In this document: piece after piece, positions 37,761-47,386 of the stretch
Numbering within the stretch: position 1 is the first letter of the stretch
Layout of the letters: every line of letters begins with the position of its first letter
NCBI GenBank assembly: GCA_030704615.1
Contig: CM060733.1
Coordinates: forward strand, 310,001 to 374,000
DNA from: Takakia lepidozioides
Lineage: Eukaryota > Streptophyta > Takakiopsida > Takakiales > Takakiaceae
DNA length: 64,000 nt
Direction: 5' to 3'
Made by a program: the position numbers and the translations under genes
Notes under the pieces: model-generated
What the model was told of the DNA's origin: nothing
What the model saw: the letters and a program-made list of their open reading frames with translations, nothing else
Database searches by the model: none

Positions 37761-38661
37761 GTTATAATGAAGACAAATCCACCTATACACTTCAACTTCA
37801 AAGAAAGAGAGAAATAGGTAATGTATAGCCGGACCTTAAACATCATGCCAATGGGCCCTTGCTGTTGCTTGGTGCGTGCCCTACCCACCTTGCTACAACG
37901 ACCCTCCCTCTCCTCTTGCACTCCCTCTGCCTCTTCTGCGCTCCGTAATGCACCCTCCATCTCTTCCTAAGCTCCCTCGTTGACTATAGCTTGCCAAAAA
38001 TGACTGCTTAATGTTTTTTGGGGGTACATATCCAGCTTGTCTACCATGTCAACCCACTCAACAAATTGTGGAGAAATTCACCATAGGACAAGAGAGATTT
38101 TAGTGTTTTAGTGGGTTTTGTATTTTGGATTTTGCAAAATATGAAATTTGAGCTTTGACCTTGAAGCTGTTTGAGTAACAGGTTTCAATTTTCCTATTCT
38201 TGCCTCTCACATAGAAATCTGGTATGCTATTGTTAAAAATTTCAAGCCAAACAACCTCTTTTTAAATTAGGGTAACCTAGTAATTCAAAGTGAGCCCATG
38301 CCAAAAGTGAACTCTTTGATAATGATGAGTTGTTTCACCCAATCCGGTGTGGTGAGGGTGTGGACAGCACTAAAAGAGTGAGGTTGGTCTTCTCTCTGAA
38401 TTCTCCATCCAAAGGTGGAATTTACAAGTGTGCGCTCAGACCCACACATCGGCCAATTATGACTTGCAGCGCATAGGGTCAACTATGTGTGGTCCCTGTT
38501 TGTTTAAAAAAAAATCTAAATAGTCAGATTTCTACTTGGAAATGCCCGATCAGCTACTCATACAAAGGAATTATAGGGGGTGAAAATAAAAACAATTCAT
38601 TAGAATGCGTCCATATTCGCATGGCAGGAGCCTGATTTTGCCTACATGGACCTGTTAAAAC
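37761..38661. other. Intergenic stretch before the second hAT-like element
   Basis: Nothing recognised besides A/T-rich sequence and small unsupported frames. The last eight bases (38654-38661) are the left target-site copy of the element that follows. Confidence 0.4.
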
Positions 38662-39446
38662 CAGTGTTGTACCGGCATATAGGGTATTCCTTGGTATGTG
38701 CACAGGTATATGTATCAAGGACCCTACCAGCCTGATATCAACCAAGAGAAATACCCCGGCTATGTACAAGTTGCCCCCAATAAGTCCCAAATTAATACCC
38801 TGGCTTGTACCATACCAGTATGGTATTGATTAATGTCATATCCTTGTAGATACCAGTACTCCCCCCTCGGTGTGGCGAAGTCCCTAGAGTATTTGCTGTA
38901 TAGCATAGGTGGGGGGGGGGCTCTTCAATGTCCAGTGTAGTGGCTGTAAATTTTACTTCAGAGGCTGATATTGTGGAGGATCATGAAGATGAATTGCAAG
39001 AGGCTGGATATTTTGATGACTTGGGAGATTAGACTTCTTAGCGTGCTACTAATAGAATTGATTCCATCTAAAATTGAATCAAATTTTGCAACCACTCAAT
39101 TGCTCTAGAGGCACTTACAATTGTATTTATGGTGACTTCAAGAAAATACTTCTTTGATTTAAAATATATATTCAGGAATTTTGTTACGACAAATTTGCTC
39201 TTATTATTTTAAGGTGTGCAATGATCTTATCTAATACCAGACCCGGATATATGTATCACCCAAACAACTACTCTATATTTATACCAGATCAAACAAAACT
39301 ACTCACTTCTATTTATTTATACCAGTCCAGTATCTAAAAAATTTAAATTAATGTAATACCAGGACCTGCCATATCTCAAATTTAGTCCATAATTCAATAC
39401 CAGTACTAGTCTGGTATGCCCAAATTTTAATTTTGGTACAACACTG
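38662..39446. mobile_element. Non-autonomous hAT-like DNA transposon with intact 8-bp target duplication
   Basis: The 785-bp element has inverted ends cagtgttgtacc and ggtacaacactg. It is flanked by gttaaaac at 38654-38661 and again at 39447-39454, a perfect 8-bp duplication as made by hAT transposases. Both ends are packed with taccag/ctggta motifs (subterminal repeats). No transposase frame is present. The perfect target duplication suggests a younger insertion than the related element at 20939-21887. Confidence 0.88.
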
Positions 39447-39554
39447 GTTAAAACATTCTACTTGTTCTATAGCCACTTCTCTAACCTTGTCATCTGGTTA
39501 TTCTTGTCAGATGGGTGCTGGGTAGAATTTACATGTGGTCTTTGTGCTGATTTT

Positions 39555-39582
39555 GGAAAAAATAAACAATAAGGAGAGAAAC

Positions 39583-39621
<39 letters not shown>
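39555..39621 (+). repeat. Poly(A) run of 38 after an AATAAA signal
   Basis: An aataaa hexamer (39561-39566) is followed 17 bases later by 38 A residues (39584-39621) and then cacacac. This is the look of the 3' end of a reverse-transcribed poly(A) transcript (LINE or processed copy). No matching upstream gene sequence could be identified. Confidence 0.6.
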
Positions 39622-39622
<1 letters not shown>

Positions 39623-40482
39623 ACACACTGTTCGTCTTGCATGCTCCAACTTCATCACCCCGGCCTACGTTTTCTAAAGCATCTACGTGTCGGAAAATTC
39701 ATAAGAGTTTACTGCTTTCAATGGGAGAGGGTGTGAAGATCTGCAAAAGGTCTGAGTAGCATATCAGAACATTAAGAAAGAGCACCAGAGGAGCACCCGT
39801 AAGGGTAAGAGAGTTCAGTAGGAAGCGGCCGATGGGGAACGGAGCTCTCAGGGTGACCATGGGATTTTCTCCCCTCTGGCAATGTACTCCCCCAACCCCA
39901 AAGGTTTCCCCTCAAGCTCTGGTAGCTTTTGGGCTCTCTCCTCTGTCAAGTTATTTTACCACTAGTGTGAAACTAGCTAGGAAATAGCTAGCTTTTACAT
40001 ATTGACATTTGGGATTGGCCCAAGTATCAATCCAGGGGTCAAGGCAGATTTAGGCCCTGGAGTGGTTATCTTCACGGAAAGCGCGGGAGGCTTATCTTTC
40101 TCGAGTTGAGCCTCACCGCGCTTAGCTATGGCGCCGTAGTGTGGATTCCCCATGGCGTGGGGTGCACTTGGCTTGACTTGTATTTGAGTGATGAGGTTAT
40201 ATATGCATGAGTTTATGCTTCAGCTTTGTGAGCTCGCATGAGCTTGTGCTTGTATTCTTCTTCTTTATCACTCGAGAAATATCAGCTCGTATCTGTGAGT
40301 GCCAGATACGAGTTAGTTGTAGCACTTGTGGTTTTTGCTTGAGAATGAGAGAAACCAGGTTGTTATGCAAGGAGCATCGTGGAGCCCTTGGTTGTTAGAA
40401 GCGGAGGTGATGTGGGTTACGAGGTGGTAGACCTTGGCATTTGATCTTCAGCTTCAGAGATGAAAGCACCATGCTGCAGGTT

Positions 40483-40840
40483 GCATGTGTGGAGCATGTA
40501 TTCAGCTCATTGAAGCTTCCATCTTCAAGCTTGGAGGGCAAACAAGGAAGAGGGAAGGGCTGACTTCCCTTATGTGAGGGCAATGCATGTGTGGAGCATG
40601 CTTTCAGCCTGTTGAAGGCTTGTACTTTCAGGTTTGGGAATGCAAGAAAGGAAGCAAAGGGGCTGATTCTCTTGTGGTGAGAGTGGGGCATGTGTGGAGC
40701 ATGCCTTCAGTCCATTGGGCTTTTGTTTTCAAGCTTTAGAGAACTAGAAGAGAAGGTAAGGGTCTGATCTGCTCTTATGTGACAGTCCGACACTTGTAGA
40801 GCGTGTTCTGAGTTGGGGTTTCAACCTCAAGCCTAGATAG
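40483..40840 (+). repeat. Degenerate tandem repeat, about 102-bp unit, three to four copies
   Basis: Units begin with gcatgtgtggagcatg at 40483, 40585 and 40688, with a weaker fourth copy near 40787. Each continues with a ttcag...ttgaag block, a ttcaagctt-like block and an aaggaag...ctgat block. It lies upstream of the gag region and may be part of the retrotransposon leader. Confidence 0.75.
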
Positions 40841-41217
40841 AGCATGGCTCTTGAAGTGGCAGGTATAAGGGGCTGGAATAGGCTCTAAGACAGATGCTAT
40901 GGCCAAGGAAAGCGCTTGAATGAGTGCTCACAAGGACTGGAAACCAGCAAGGCTTGGTTGTTTGCCATTGAGTTTAGTGGCGTGTTTGGGGAGTCTAAGT
41001 AAGAAAGAAGGTTTGGTTTGTGACAACCATTTTCTTTATGGCTTAGGGCTACTATTGGTGGTGTGTGGGAGCCGAAAGAGCAAGAATACCTTGCTGATTT
41101 CTTCACAGCCGCCATAGCTCGGTGCAAAGAAACCTAGAGTTCAAGAGACACAAACCTTAGCTTGGCGTGGCTAAACCCCTTGGAGAAATGGCTAAACTGT
41201 CATGTGTGGCCATGGAT

Positions 41218-41680
41218 GGGGCTGTGAGGGGATAAGAGGGGCTGTGACAGGCTGTGACAGGCTGTGGCCTTTGGGGCTGTGACCTGTGTAAGGCTGTGAC
41301 AGGCTGTGATGGGCTGTGAGGGGCTGTGCCATGTGGCCTGTGGGGCTGTGACGGGCTGTAAGGGGCTGTGACAGGTTGTGCCCTGTGGCCTGTGGGGCTG
41401 TGACGGGCTGTGAGGGGCTGTGACAGGCTGTGGCCTTTGGGGTTGTGACCCCTGTGACCTGTGTAGGGCTGTGACAGACTGTGCCATGTGGCCTGTGGGG
41501 ATGTGATGGGCTGTGAGGGGCTGTGACAGGATGTGGCCTTTGGGGCTATGACCCCTGTGACATTTGTAGGGCTATGACAGGCTGTGCTTGTGGCCTTTGG
41601 GGTTGTGATGGGCTGTGACGGCTGTGACCAGTGATCTGTGTGGGCCTGTGCTGGTCTGTGGTGGCCCGTGTTGACTCGTG
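41218..41680 (+). repeat. G-rich minisatellite built on ggctgtga
   Basis: More than 30 copies of gggctgtga-like nonamers, organised in places into a longer unit of about 52 bases (gtggcctgtggggctgtgac at 41333 and 41385). The long minus-strand frames over it, rich in His, Ser, Pro and Thr, are by-products of the repeat and not genes. Confidence 0.85.
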
Positions 41681-42387
41681 GACAGCCTGTGCTAACTCGT
41701 GGAGGCACTGGTGGACTGCCTAAGGACTGGCATGTGGTCTTGAAGGCCGAATTTTGAAGCTCGTGGAGGGCGGTTTGAGGAGTATCTTCATGATATTCCG
41801 ATGGTCATGCAAGTGAGGGAAGAGATGAGAAAAAGAGTGTTGGGATGAGGGCATGCTGGGGTTAGGCATTGCTTTAGCTTATCTTAGTTTCCACCCTCTC
41901 ATTAGGCCAAGACTTTTCCGTAGGTGGAGGCAAGAGTCAGTCCGGGTTTGGGCTGGGGTGTCCTTGCAAGAGCAACACCGTGGAGTTGTTTTTTGTGTGG
42001 GGGAGTTGTCGTTCTGATTTCTTGTGTTTGGATCCCCTCCATACTTGCATGCTTGACTGTGCGCCATGCTAGTTTTGTGTGGGCGCTTGTTTTTATAGGT
42101 GATTGGTCCGGATTTGATCACTGGCCAGTCCTAGAGCATGTTGTCGATGGTGAGGCTGGGGTGATGACCAGCCAGACCATCATTGTTTCTCTTGTGGTGA
42201 GGTTGGAGGTGATGACCAACCAACCATAGGAGTGCTTGCGGTGGATGCAGGTACAGGTGTAGGCTATGTTAGGAACTTAGTATTCCAAACCATAAGCCGC
42301 AACAGGTTCTCTACCCGGTTACCTTGTGGAGAGGGGGTTAGGGACATGTTCATGACCGGTTGAGTGTCAACACGGAGGTGCCACTAG

Positions 42388-43326
42388 TTGCTGGGGACAG
42401 TGCCGGTTCGAGCACTAGCGATACTAGTAGGTACACGAGACAAGGTGTGCGGTTTAGGCCACCTTCACCTCCTGTGTCTTCTACAGAAGGTTCTGATTTG
42501 GATTGTGAATCGGGAGGACTCATATCGGCGGTGCAAGTTGTTTCCTTGCCATTGTTGTGGGACACAATGGAGGAGATGTATGGAGCTACTAAGGGGCCAC
42601 GAAGGTACTCTGGGGCGGTGGGCACCATCGAGTTGGATGGTGGAGGAACGAGTGGTCATGGTGGGATTTGCTAAGGAGACACCACGGGGTAGTGGTGCTC
42701 CTAGCCAACCACTACCTCAACGTGCTCAAGGCAACAATGGGGCTCAGGTGAAGCTCAGGGAATGGCAGAGAGGACCTCAGATGCAGGGGTCTCTCCCTTC
42801 ATTTGCTGGCCAACAACGGGCGGATGTGGTGTGCTGGACATGTGGAGGACCCCATGTCAAGAAGGATTGCCCAGAGGGAGGTAAAGGGCCGGCACATGCA
42901 TAGCCTGCACAGTTGCAGTGTGGGCATTGTGGCAAGCACGGGCATGGAGAGGCCCAGTGTTATGGTTTGCACCCTGAGTTGCGCCCAGGCCAGTTCGAAG
43001 GGAATAATGGTGGTCAGGGGCGAGGTGGAGCAGCCCAGAGAGGACGAGGTGGCCAGGCACGAGGTGCAGGCCAAGGGCAAACTCAACATGGCCAAGGACG
43101 CGGAGGTCAGGGTGTTGACCAAGGCATGGCCAACCGGCTTCAGCAGCTAGAGCAAAGACTTGCTGCCATAGCTACAGCTCAGGTGGTACCAGCTCCAAGG
43201 CCGGATGGTCCACCTCTTGCTCCTGAGGGAGGAGATATGGGAGGTATGGGATTCATGTGCGGAGCAGCACTACCACTAGTGCAGGTGGAGTCTGCTGGAG
43301 CCGTGACTGATGGCACGAGTTCCTGA
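42388..43326 (+). pseudogene. gag: gag with two zinc knuckles, interrupted by a stop
   Basis: Nucleocapsid part of the Gag protein. Two CCHC knuckles are visible in frame: CWTCGGPHVKKDC (42832-42870, one residue shorter than the usual spacing) and CGHCGKHGHGEAQC (42919-42960, standard C-x2-C-x4-H-x4-C). Between them is a TAG at 42901-42903. After the knuckles comes a Gly/Gln/Arg-rich stretch (GGQGRGGAAQRGRGG) as in RNA-binding nucleocapsids, then TGA at 43324-43326. Further upstream the reading frame appears to shift (a different frame is open at 42360-42674), and no capsid domain could be recognised. Confidence 0.7.
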
Positions 43327-44509
43327 GCCACGAGGTGCAGAGGTGGAGTTGGATCCACAGCGTGGGGAGGCAAGTCATCAGGCTAGGCTTCCTCAGTCAT
43401 TCACATTGGTGGAGACAGTGTCGACGCCATCCATGGCACCTAGTTCTCGCCCGATTATTACCGAGGCGGAGGTTACTATGTCATTGGGGAGAGCTACACG
43501 GGTAGCACCGTCACCTAGTTTTGCCAAGGCTACGGCAGCTAGTGTACTGCTGGGAGCGGGCACATCTGTGTGTCAGGCTCCATTGTTCTCAGCTACTATA
43601 ATTGCGACGTTGGGGGTAAGACCAGCTGAGGTGTTTAGGCTGGCAGCTACACTCTGTGAGAGTGGGGAGGTTACTTCATCTTCTGCGGAGATAGTGAGAG
43701 GTGTAGTGCCGGAGGAATCCTCAGATTTGAGGGTCAAGACTACCACGGCGGCGCCATGGCAAGCTGCAGCTGCCAGGTTGATGGAGCTGCCAGCTAGGCC
43801 AGCCATTGAGCGCGCCATGGTGACACCTGGAGTTGTCATGTTAGACAACCAGGATGTCATTTTCTGTTTGAGTGGACCGGCAGGCAAGAGGTACCGGCCA
43901 CTGCGGGTCTTGTTGGACTCGGGAGCTCAGCCATTGATGCTGGGCAAAGCTGCTATTGCAGGCTTGGGCCTCACGGAGGCAGATATGGAGCCTTGTCCTT
44001 TCCAGATACAGAGGTCTCTGGGAGGATCGGAGCAGGCTCGGGGCATGACACGGCGTGAGTTGGCTATCAGACTACGGCCGGATCACCCTACAGATGGCTC
44101 AGTGATGCGAGCCAAGGCCATTGTGACAGACGCGGTCTCGTACAATGTCCTGGTTGGTGGGGCAGTATTGTACCCCATGGGCTTCACCCTGGATTTTTGG
44201 GAGGAGTTAGCTTCCTATAGGCGTGGATGGCAGTCAGGGGAAGGCCGGCGTGTGTAGCTCCCTGTGACATTCATAGGAGGAGTTGCAGTTGCCCAGCGGG
44301 GCAAGATACCGACACTAGCAGCATTCACAGCTGCAGTGACTTGGCCTGCAGAGTTGCTAGAGGGCAACGCTCATTCAGAGGATGTGTCACCTCCGGGAGA
44401 GCAGGATGATATATATGGTATGGCGGAGTTGCCTGCCATGGTTGCTCAGACTCCATTGTGGGGCACGAGCAAGGATTTGCAGCGGGTTGCTGATCGACGG
44501 GTACAATAA
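43310..44509 (+). pseudogene. pol: pol N-terminus: aspartic protease domain
   Basis: The pol frame opens with an ATG at 43310, overlapping the gag end by 17 bases in the +1 frame. A Pro/Thr/Ala-rich stretch leads to the retropepsin core: VLLDSGAQPLMLG with the catalytic DSGA at 43916-43927, followed by an Ile/Val-rich region ending in YNVLVGGAVLYPMGF. Such a DSG(A/T) protease cuts the Gag-Pol polyprotein and works as a dimer. In-frame stops occur at 44255-44257 (TAG) and 44507-44509 (TAA); sequence on both sides reads on sensibly, so they are mutations in a longer pol frame. Confidence 0.75.
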
Positions 44510-45874
44510 GCCTGGGTGGAGGCTTTTGTACCATCAGGAGAGGAGGAGAGTGCGGGGATTGCACCAGGACCACCTCCGTTGTCACCATTGGATACCACAC
44601 CTATTGTGTGGCAGTATCCGGATGAAGGCATTTGTCTTCTGGACTTGTTTGGCGGGATCAGCACCGGATTGGCTGTTGTGTTACAGACAAGTGTACGAGT
44701 TCGGTGTTACCTGTATGTGGAGAGGGATGAGACTGCACGACGCGTTTCACTTCGCCATGTTGCTCAGTTGGTGCAGCAATATCCTGAGTTGTTGTCGGTG
44801 TCTGCAGTTCGTGGATATCAGCAGGCCTTGCCAGAAGACATTTCGTTGCTGGGGGCGCAGGATTTGGAGCGGGTTGGCTCCATTGATCTGGTAGTGGCAG
44901 GTTGGCCCTGCCAAAGGCATTCATCAGCCGGGCATGACAATGGATTGCGAGACTCGAGGTCGAGTCTGTTTTGGGAGATAGTGCGGGTTTTGCGCCACTT
45001 GCAGCTTCATCAAGCTATGTCTCCAGCATACATTTTGGAGAATGTGCCACTGATGGGCGATTCTCGGGCTAGGGTGATGGCCAGTGTGCATCAAGTCCGG
45101 TCGTGGCTTGGGTCAGCAATGTTGCTAGATGCAGCTACAGTGGGGTCACGGGCTCATCGTCCACGGCTATGGTGGACTAACTTGATGCCACCCGCACTGC
45201 TCAAGCGTGCATTTGATAGGGTGCAGTGGCCAGCACACCTCACAGTGGATAGCATTTTGGACACAGGGAGGCAGTCTCAGCTTGTGAGACACGATGACCG
45301 TTCGCCTTTGGCAGTGGTCAACAGGGTGGGTCAACCACGAGCAACATTACCTACACTGCTCAGCTTCCCAGGATCGCATGCTTTCCGGGATAGTGGACCT
45401 GGCCTCCTGTGGGATGCTCAATTGCAGCAGTTAGTGGAGCCTAATGCTGATGAGCGTGAGCGGGCGATGGGTTTTACCACTGGTACCACGGCGGTGTCGT
45501 CTCTTTCTGAGGCATCACGTCGTCAGGTGTTGGGGCAAGCAATGGATCTCAATTGCTTGACCTGGATTATCAGCTTGGCTATGGCTGAGCAACGCAGAGT
45601 GCGCAGTACACTTCCCTCGATGGTCTCTCTGCGTACCGAGACGGTACAGGCAGTGTGTGGGGGCGAGCATGTGAGGACCACGGGGTGTAGGCATCCATGG
45701 CATACATGGGAGGTGCTCGAGGTTCAGAGGGAGTTGGCAGCCAAGGTGGCGGTGATGGATGAGGTTAGGGATTTTTCTCGGGTGGAGAAAGTCCTTGAGG
45801 ATGAGATGATGGGGCAGGATGAGGCCTTGTCACTGACTGAGCAGGTAGGGAGTACTACTCAAGAGGTTGCAACA
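44510..45874 (+). CDS. DNMT3-like C5-cytosine DNA methyltransferase domain inside pol
   Basis: An uninterrupted block in the same frame as protease and RT. Residue numbers count from GTG 44516, a raw frame start and not a true initiation site. C5-MTase motifs are in order. Motif I LLDLFGGISTGL (41-52) binds AdoMet. Motif IV VVAGWPCQRHSS (127-137) holds the catalytic Cys 132. Motif VI is YILENVPLMGD (172-182). Motif VIII is SRAHRPRLWWTNL (211-223). Motif IX/X is ERAMGFTTGTT (316-326) followed by SRRQVLGQAM. The wording of VIII and X (AHR.R..W.N; MGF...; LG.A) is closest to the DNMT3/DRM group, in linear and not permuted order. No regulatory PWWP, UBA or BAH domain is seen. It is bounded by stops TAA 44507 and TAG 45875. 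All key catalytic residues are intact in this copy. Predicted role: methylating cytosines, possibly in the element's own DNA. Confidence 0.88.
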
Positions 45875-45877
45875 TAG

Positions 45878-47383
45878 CAACCACTAGACGCGTCCTCTAC
45901 CTCTAAGCCCACTGGACTTAAGGTTGCAGTTACGGAGAACAATTGGGAGCCTGACATTGGACCCATTGTCACCGGAGGAGAGAGATGACGTATACGGCGG
46001 TTCCTGAGGGCTTACAGGAATTGCTTTGCCTTCAGTTTGAAGGACTTGGGAGCACTGAAGGGTCAAGAGATTCGTATTGAGTTGGCCACTGACACGCCAA
46101 TCTTTCGGAGACCCTATAGATATAGTGACATGGAGAGGTCTTTGATTCAGATGAGGACTCGAGATCTCTGGGAGGCAGGTTTGGTGGAGCTCTCTGGTGG
46201 AGAGTATGCTTCAGCCACAGTGATGCCAACCAAGAAGGATGTCTATGGCAATTGGACGGAGAGACGTATGTGCGGTGATTACCGGCCTGTAAATCGTCAG
46301 ACCAAGTCCGATAAGTATGTCATGCCCACACCGGAGGAGATCTTTGATGCCATTGGGCATGCTAAGGTCTTTAGCACTTTGGATTTACGATCCGGATATC
46401 ACCAGTTGCCGATCAAGGAGGCGGACAAGCAGAAGACGACACTCTGGGGGATCAATGAGCACGGCAAGGATTGCCTATATTAGTGGCGGTTCTTACCATT
46501 TGGGCTTAAGAACGCTCCTGCAGAGTTTCAGAGAGTCATGGATAGGATTCTAGCAGGGGTGGACTTTGCTCAGTGCTACATAGATGACATCATCATCTTT
46601 AGTGCTACGGTGGAGGAGCATGAGAGACACCTTTAGGTGGTATTGGAGCGCTTGAGAGCGCACGGATTGAAGTTGCATCCGGGGAAGTGCAAGTTTTTCC
46701 ACAACCAGATTGAGTTTTTGGGTCACATGATATATCCTGGAGGATTGGGGGTACAGCAGACTAAGGTAGAGGCCATTGCACAAATTCCACATCCCACGGA
46801 TGTGAGCCGAGTTCGAGCTTTCATGGGGTTGACAAACTATTATAGACGGTTTGTCAAGGGATTTAGTGCCATTGCAAAGGCTCTAACCAAGCTGGCCAAG
46901 GTGGACCAGGAGTGGCAATGGGAAGATGAACAAGAACGAGCTTTTCAAGAGCTCAAGGCGAGGTTGACCTCGGCGCCTATCCTGAGACGACCTATCAGGG
47001 GGCGTCCCTTTCAGCTGCATACGGATTGGAGCATGTTGGGGCTTGGAGCGGTGCTCACACAAGTGGATGATGAGGGAAGAGAGTTCGTAGTGGCTTATGC
47101 TAGCCGCTCGAACAACGCTGCAGAGGCTAAGTATAGCTCATATGAGGGAGAGTGCTTAGTTGCAGTGTGGGCGGTGGCACACTTCAGGTGCTATCTATAC
47201 GGCAATCTCTTCACCCTTGTCACGGATCACCAGCCACTCAAGTGGTTGATGGAGTCAGACAAGCTTACGGGGAAGCTTGCACGATGGGCATTCATACTCC
47301 AGGAGTATGACTTTCAGGTTGTGTATCGACCGGGTTTGGTCAATCGGGATGCGGATGGATTGAGTCGCAATCCATGCACGAGC
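45878..47383 (+). pseudogene. pol: Reverse transcriptase and RNase H domains of pol
   Basis: The frame continues from the methyltransferase. RT: PYRYSDMERSLIQMRTRDLW, MCGDYRPVNRQT, VFSTLDLRSGYHQLPI, FLPFGLKNAPAEFQRVMD and the catalytic YIDD (46577-46588), then FLGHMI and the thumb region with MGLTNYYRRFV. RNase H: FQLHTDWSMLGLGAVLTQ, a KYSSYEGECLVAVWA block and TDHQPLKWL. In-frame stops: TGA 45986, TAG 46481 (just before WRFLPFGL) and TAG 46634; the next TAG is at 47384. The RNase H motif has DWS where DAS is commoner. Confidence 0.9.
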
Positions 47384-47386
47384 TAG

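Noticed and set aside
40483-41680. CRISPR-like array
   Set aside because: The repeats are degenerate and head to tail without unique spacers of constant length, and the genome is eukaryotic.
41157-41708. 183-codon His/Ser/Pro/Thr-rich protein on the minus strand
   Set aside because: It is the translation of the ggctgtga minisatellite; all frames over such a repeat stay open and show the same low-complexity pattern.
42799-43122. Minus-strand frames across gag
   Set aside because: Shadows of the Gly/Gln/Arg-rich nucleocapsid coding region, with no motif of their own.
44510-45874. A host DNMT gene exon that happens to sit next to gypsy fragments
   Set aside because: The domain has no introns or host regulatory domains and is in the same frame as protease upstream and RT downstream, with linkers that read through, so it belongs to the pol polyprotein.
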